Below are positions 62,124 to 64,000 of a stretch of 64,000 nucleotides of DNA, in pieces; the first letter of the stretch is position 1, and each line of letters starts with the position of its first letter. The notes under the pieces are model-generated. The model did not search any database. It had not been told where the DNA came from and saw only the letters and a program-made list of their open reading frames with translations. The position numbers and the translations under genes were made by a program. The DNA lies in contig NZ_JADKQA010000001.1 of NCBI RefSeq assembly GCF_015351765.1, positions 504,394-568,393 of the forward strand. The letters are read 5' to 3'. The stretch comes from Clostridium vitabionis. Its GTDB lineage: Bacteria; Bacillota; Clostridia; Lachnospirales; Lachnospiraceae.

Positions 62124-62360
62124 TCACGCTTCATAAGCGATCTTTTCCTTGAAGACCCCGTTCAGAAATTCCTTGCGGTGTCCGCCAAATAAGCTCTGCA
62201 TCTGATCAAACAATACTGCATGAACTTTAGGCTTATTAACAATGTGAATCTCATTCTTCATAAAATCATATACAAGCTTTCCAGTCATATCCGCAGTCGT
62301 TTGACCATAGGCATATGAAACCGAATGCTCATCATGGCTAATCAGAATGCAATAAACCAT
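62124..62360 (-). CDS. Small unknown phage protein, copy 2 of a duplicated cassette
   Basis: This 78-residue protein (MVYCILISHDEHSVSYAYGQ ... GGHRKEFLNGVFKEKIAYEA) is a paralogue of the one at 62729. The last 25 or so residues and their bases are nearly identical. AAAGGAGAG precedes the ATG. No family is recognised. Confidence 0.65.
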   Translation of the reverse strand: MVYCILISHDEHSVSYAYGQTTADMTGKLVYDFMKNEIHIVNKPKVHAVLFDQMQSLFGGHRKEFLNGVFKEKIAYEA

Positions 62361-62406
62361 CTGGCTCTCCTTTTTCTCCGACATCCTCGGCTAATTTTCA
62401 CAAAGC

Positions 62407-62583
62407 TTATTGCTCATTGTTATCATACAAACGCTTTTGCTCTGCTTTAGCCAGCTCTCTCACTCTATCAAGCTTATGTTTAACATCCATAGGCATTTTG
62501 CTCTCTGGAACCCCGGAATTAGCGTTTCTCCAAGCGATCACCTCATCGTATAATTTCATCTGTTCCAACGATGCCCAAGCCAT
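62407..62583 (-). CDS. Small unknown phage protein (58 residues)
   Basis: MAWASLEQMKLYDEVIAWRNANSG begins a charged helical protein. Its start overlaps the stop of the 33-residue gene (TAATG). A decayed paralogue lies at 60589-61972. Function unknown. Confidence 0.6.
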   Translation of the reverse strand: MAWASLEQMKLYDEVIAWRNANSGVPESKMPMDVKHKLDRVRELAKAEQKRLYDNNEQ

Positions 62584-62684
62584 TATTTCACCTGCTTTCT
62601 CCATGTCCGGAACTCTGTATAGGCTTCATCAAACATGCCGGAATCAGCTTTCACTGCTTTGACCTGCACATTATATGCGCCCAT
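62583..62684 (-). CDS. 33-residue peptide gene
   Basis: GAAAGGG precedes ATG 62684, which encodes MGAYNVQVKAVKADSGMFDE and a short basic tail. The stop overlaps the next start. Conservation of the start in a second, degraded copy at 62014 supports it being a real gene. Confidence 0.5.
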   Translation of the reverse strand: MGAYNVQVKAVKADSGMFDEAYTEFRTWRKQVK

Positions 62685-62728
62685 ATTTATCAGCCCTTTC
62701 ACAAAGCTTGCGACAAAACGTGTGCTTT

Positions 62729-62965
62729 TCACGCTTCATAAGCGATCTTTTCCTTGAAGACCCCGTTCAGAAATTCCTTGCGGTGTCCGCCAAATAAGCT
62801 TTGTGCCTGTCTGATTAACACAGGATGTTTTTTTGGTCTTGTGATGATGTTAATTTCATTGTTTTTGAAATCATAGACAATTTCACCAGTAATGTCTGAA
62901 ATATTTTCACCGTAAGCATACGTTACCGTACTTTCATTATGCTCGATCAGATTACAATAAACCAT
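62729..62965 (-). CDS. Small unknown phage protein, copy 1 of a duplicated cassette
   Basis: This 78-residue protein (MVYCNLIEHNESTVTYAYGE ... GGHRKEFLNGVFKEKIAYEA) has its start inside the last codons of the upstream structural-gene fragment, with a GGGGGAG ribosome site. It is a paralogue of the gene at 62124. Function unknown. Confidence 0.65.
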   Translation of the reverse strand: MVYCNLIEHNESTVTYAYGENISDITGEIVYDFKNNEINIITRPKKHPVLIRQAQSLFGGHRKEFLNGVFKEKIAYEA

Positions 62966-63368
62966 CAGGCTCCCCCTTTTCCCCAAGATCTTCAACTAAT
63001 TTTTTACTCCAATCAAAGATTTGGGATGCTCTTTCATGTGCTTCCGCCATACTTAACTTATACTTTTTTTCAAGCTGGCTTTCAAGAAGCTCATGTTTAA
63101 GCAAGAGAATATCCCTGTCTTCCGGATGCCCTTCCCGCAGCCTGTTCCAGGCTACGGCCATATCATAATCAGGCGCCAGCAATCCATACCCGTCATACAG
63201 CTTATGCTTTTCAAAGAATACGTGGCGTTTGATTGTTTTATATCGTCTTTAGAAAAGCCCGTGGTTTCGGATATTTCATGGATATCATTTATCCTGCTGA
63301 TTTTCCAGCAGATAGTGTAAAATATCCTGTGTAAACGGTAGCTCCTCAGATATAGAAAAAGGAACTGA
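62952..63368 (-). pseudogene. 3' fragment of a phage structural gene with frameshifts
   Basis: Reading the - strand, VPFSISEELPFTQDILHYLL, then HEISETTGFSKDDIK, then IKRHVFFEKHKLYDGYG with ILLLKHELLESQLEKKY follow in different frames. The last join needs one A restored in an A-run near 63215. The C-terminus GEPDGLL ends at 62952. It resembles C-terminal parts of phage minor head proteins, but that call is tentative. The 5' part is cut off by the IS256-type element. Confidence 0.5.
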
Positions 63369-64000
63369 TTCCCCGTAAAGTGTTAAGCACCACACAAAAC
63401 ACGCACAGAGAAAGGGGTTCCTCTATGTCACATCTTAACACAGAACTGGCTACAGCGATGTTGAATCATGAATCTCTGGATGAGTTCTTCCGGGCTCATC
63501 TTGAGGAGGCCATGAACAATCTCCTCAAATCCGAATTGACGGACTTCCTGGGTTATGAAAAGCACAGCGCTCAGGGGTATGGATCCGGGAATAGCCGGAA
63601 CGGTTACTATCAGCGGGAGCTCGATACCCGGTATGGAAAGCTTCACCTTCTCATTACAAGAGATCGTCAGGGGCGTTTTGACCAGTAGCTGATCCCGGAG
63701 TACGCCAGAAGAACGGATGATCTGGAAACAACGATGATCACCCTCTACAGGAAGGGCATCACGACAAGGAAGATTTCCGATCTCATCGAGAAGCTCTACG
63801 GGCATCACTACAGCCCGTCAACAATGTCAAACATCTCAAAGGCAGTCGCCGAACAGGTAAAGAAGTTCCACTCGCGTCCCCTGTCAGATAAATATGTCGT
63901 CATTTTTTTGGATGCCACCTATCTGAGCATACGCTGCGACACCGTCGCCAGATACATCCGCAATAAGGACCGCAAGACCGTCATGTGCGACCTGAAGAAG
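63361..64000 (+). mobile_element. IS256/mutator-type insertion sequence, left end (continues past window)
   Basis: Phage-like coding sequence gives way near 63361-63370 to GGAACTGATTCCCCGTAAAG, a plausible terminal repeat, followed by the transposase gene. The right end is outside the window. Confidence 0.6.
63425..64000 (+). pseudogene. IS256-family transposase with in-frame amber codon (partial)
   Basis: AAAGGGG precedes ATG 63425. Residues 1-87 (LGYEKHSAQGYGSGNSRNGYYQR) match the N-terminal part of IS256 transposases. A TAG at 63686-63688 follows FDQ. The same frame then continues as LIPEYARRTDDLETTMITLYRKGITTRKISDLIEKLYG and VVIFLDATYLS, where the first catalytic Asp is expected, to the window edge. 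One nonsense mutation probably inactivates it. Confidence 0.8.

Noticed and set aside
60384-63688. Recoding of TAG as an amino acid, suggested by amber codons in the YjcQ-like and IS256 genes
   Set aside because: TAG is the ordinary stop of radA and the intact IS30 transposase, no suppressor tRNA is visible, and neighbouring genes carry frameshifts. Decay explains the codons better.

Overview
The window looks like chromosome of an anaerobic Gram-positive member of the Clostridia, most likely a Lachnospiraceae-type gut bacterium. The grounds are the class III fructose-bisphosphatase, the McsA-McsB-ClpC operon, a biotin-dependent sodium-pump decarboxylase cluster, secreted proteins with cell-wall-binding repeats, strong AGGAGG ribosome sites and a GC-rich composition. 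No ribosomal RNA or species-specific marker is present, so this is inference. Most genes lie on the + strand.

Bases 1-32,800 hold housekeeping and surface functions: a large secreted repeat protein cut by the window edge, a HAD phosphatase, tRNA-Pro, an HD hydrolase, AsnA, a lipoamide-dehydrogenase-like flavoprotein, an Xaa-Pro aminopeptidase, a MATE transporter and a GH25 lysozyme. A five-gene carboxyltransferase / OadG / biotin carrier / OadB / OadA cluster follows, then two more surface proteins, a GntR-McsA-McsB-ClpC operon, RadA, tRNA-Trp, a LysR regulator and PncB. Bases 32,900-48,700 carry IleS with a short attenuator-like leader, glycogen phosphorylase, Fbp, Upp, a split purine end-pathway pair (PurO-like cyclohydrolase plus stand-alone AICAR formyltransferase), a patatin, a GlgX-like debranching enzyme, an rRNA methyltransferase and tRNA-Leu.

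Bases 48,760-59,570 are a complete type I-C CRISPR-Cas locus (cas3-cas5c-cas8c-cas7c-cas4-cas1-cas2) with a main array of 18 repeats, a 916-bp hicAB-containing insertion, and a degenerate distal array of three repeats plus a 12-base stub. About 180 bases upstream of cas3 lies a solitary repeat-like element that keeps the exact 13-base 3' tail of the array repeat. The bases that would act as its spacer match the cas promoter beside a CTC motif. Over the first 13 positions the only mismatches are at positions 6 and 12, the two positions that do not pair in type I crRNA-DNA duplexes. This is the strongest candidate for an undescribed system here: a crRNA-like guide that would let the type I-C effector repress its own operon. 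It sits in the debris of a hicB antitoxin gene.

Bases 59,571-64,000 are a decayed prophage fragment read on the - strand: a truncated scaffold-like gene fused to the array stub, tRNA-Glu, a YjcQ-like gene with an amber codon, a duplicated cassette of tiny unknown genes, a frameshifted structural-protein fragment, an IS30 element with a 15-bp target duplication, and an IS256-type element with an in-frame stop running off the right edge.
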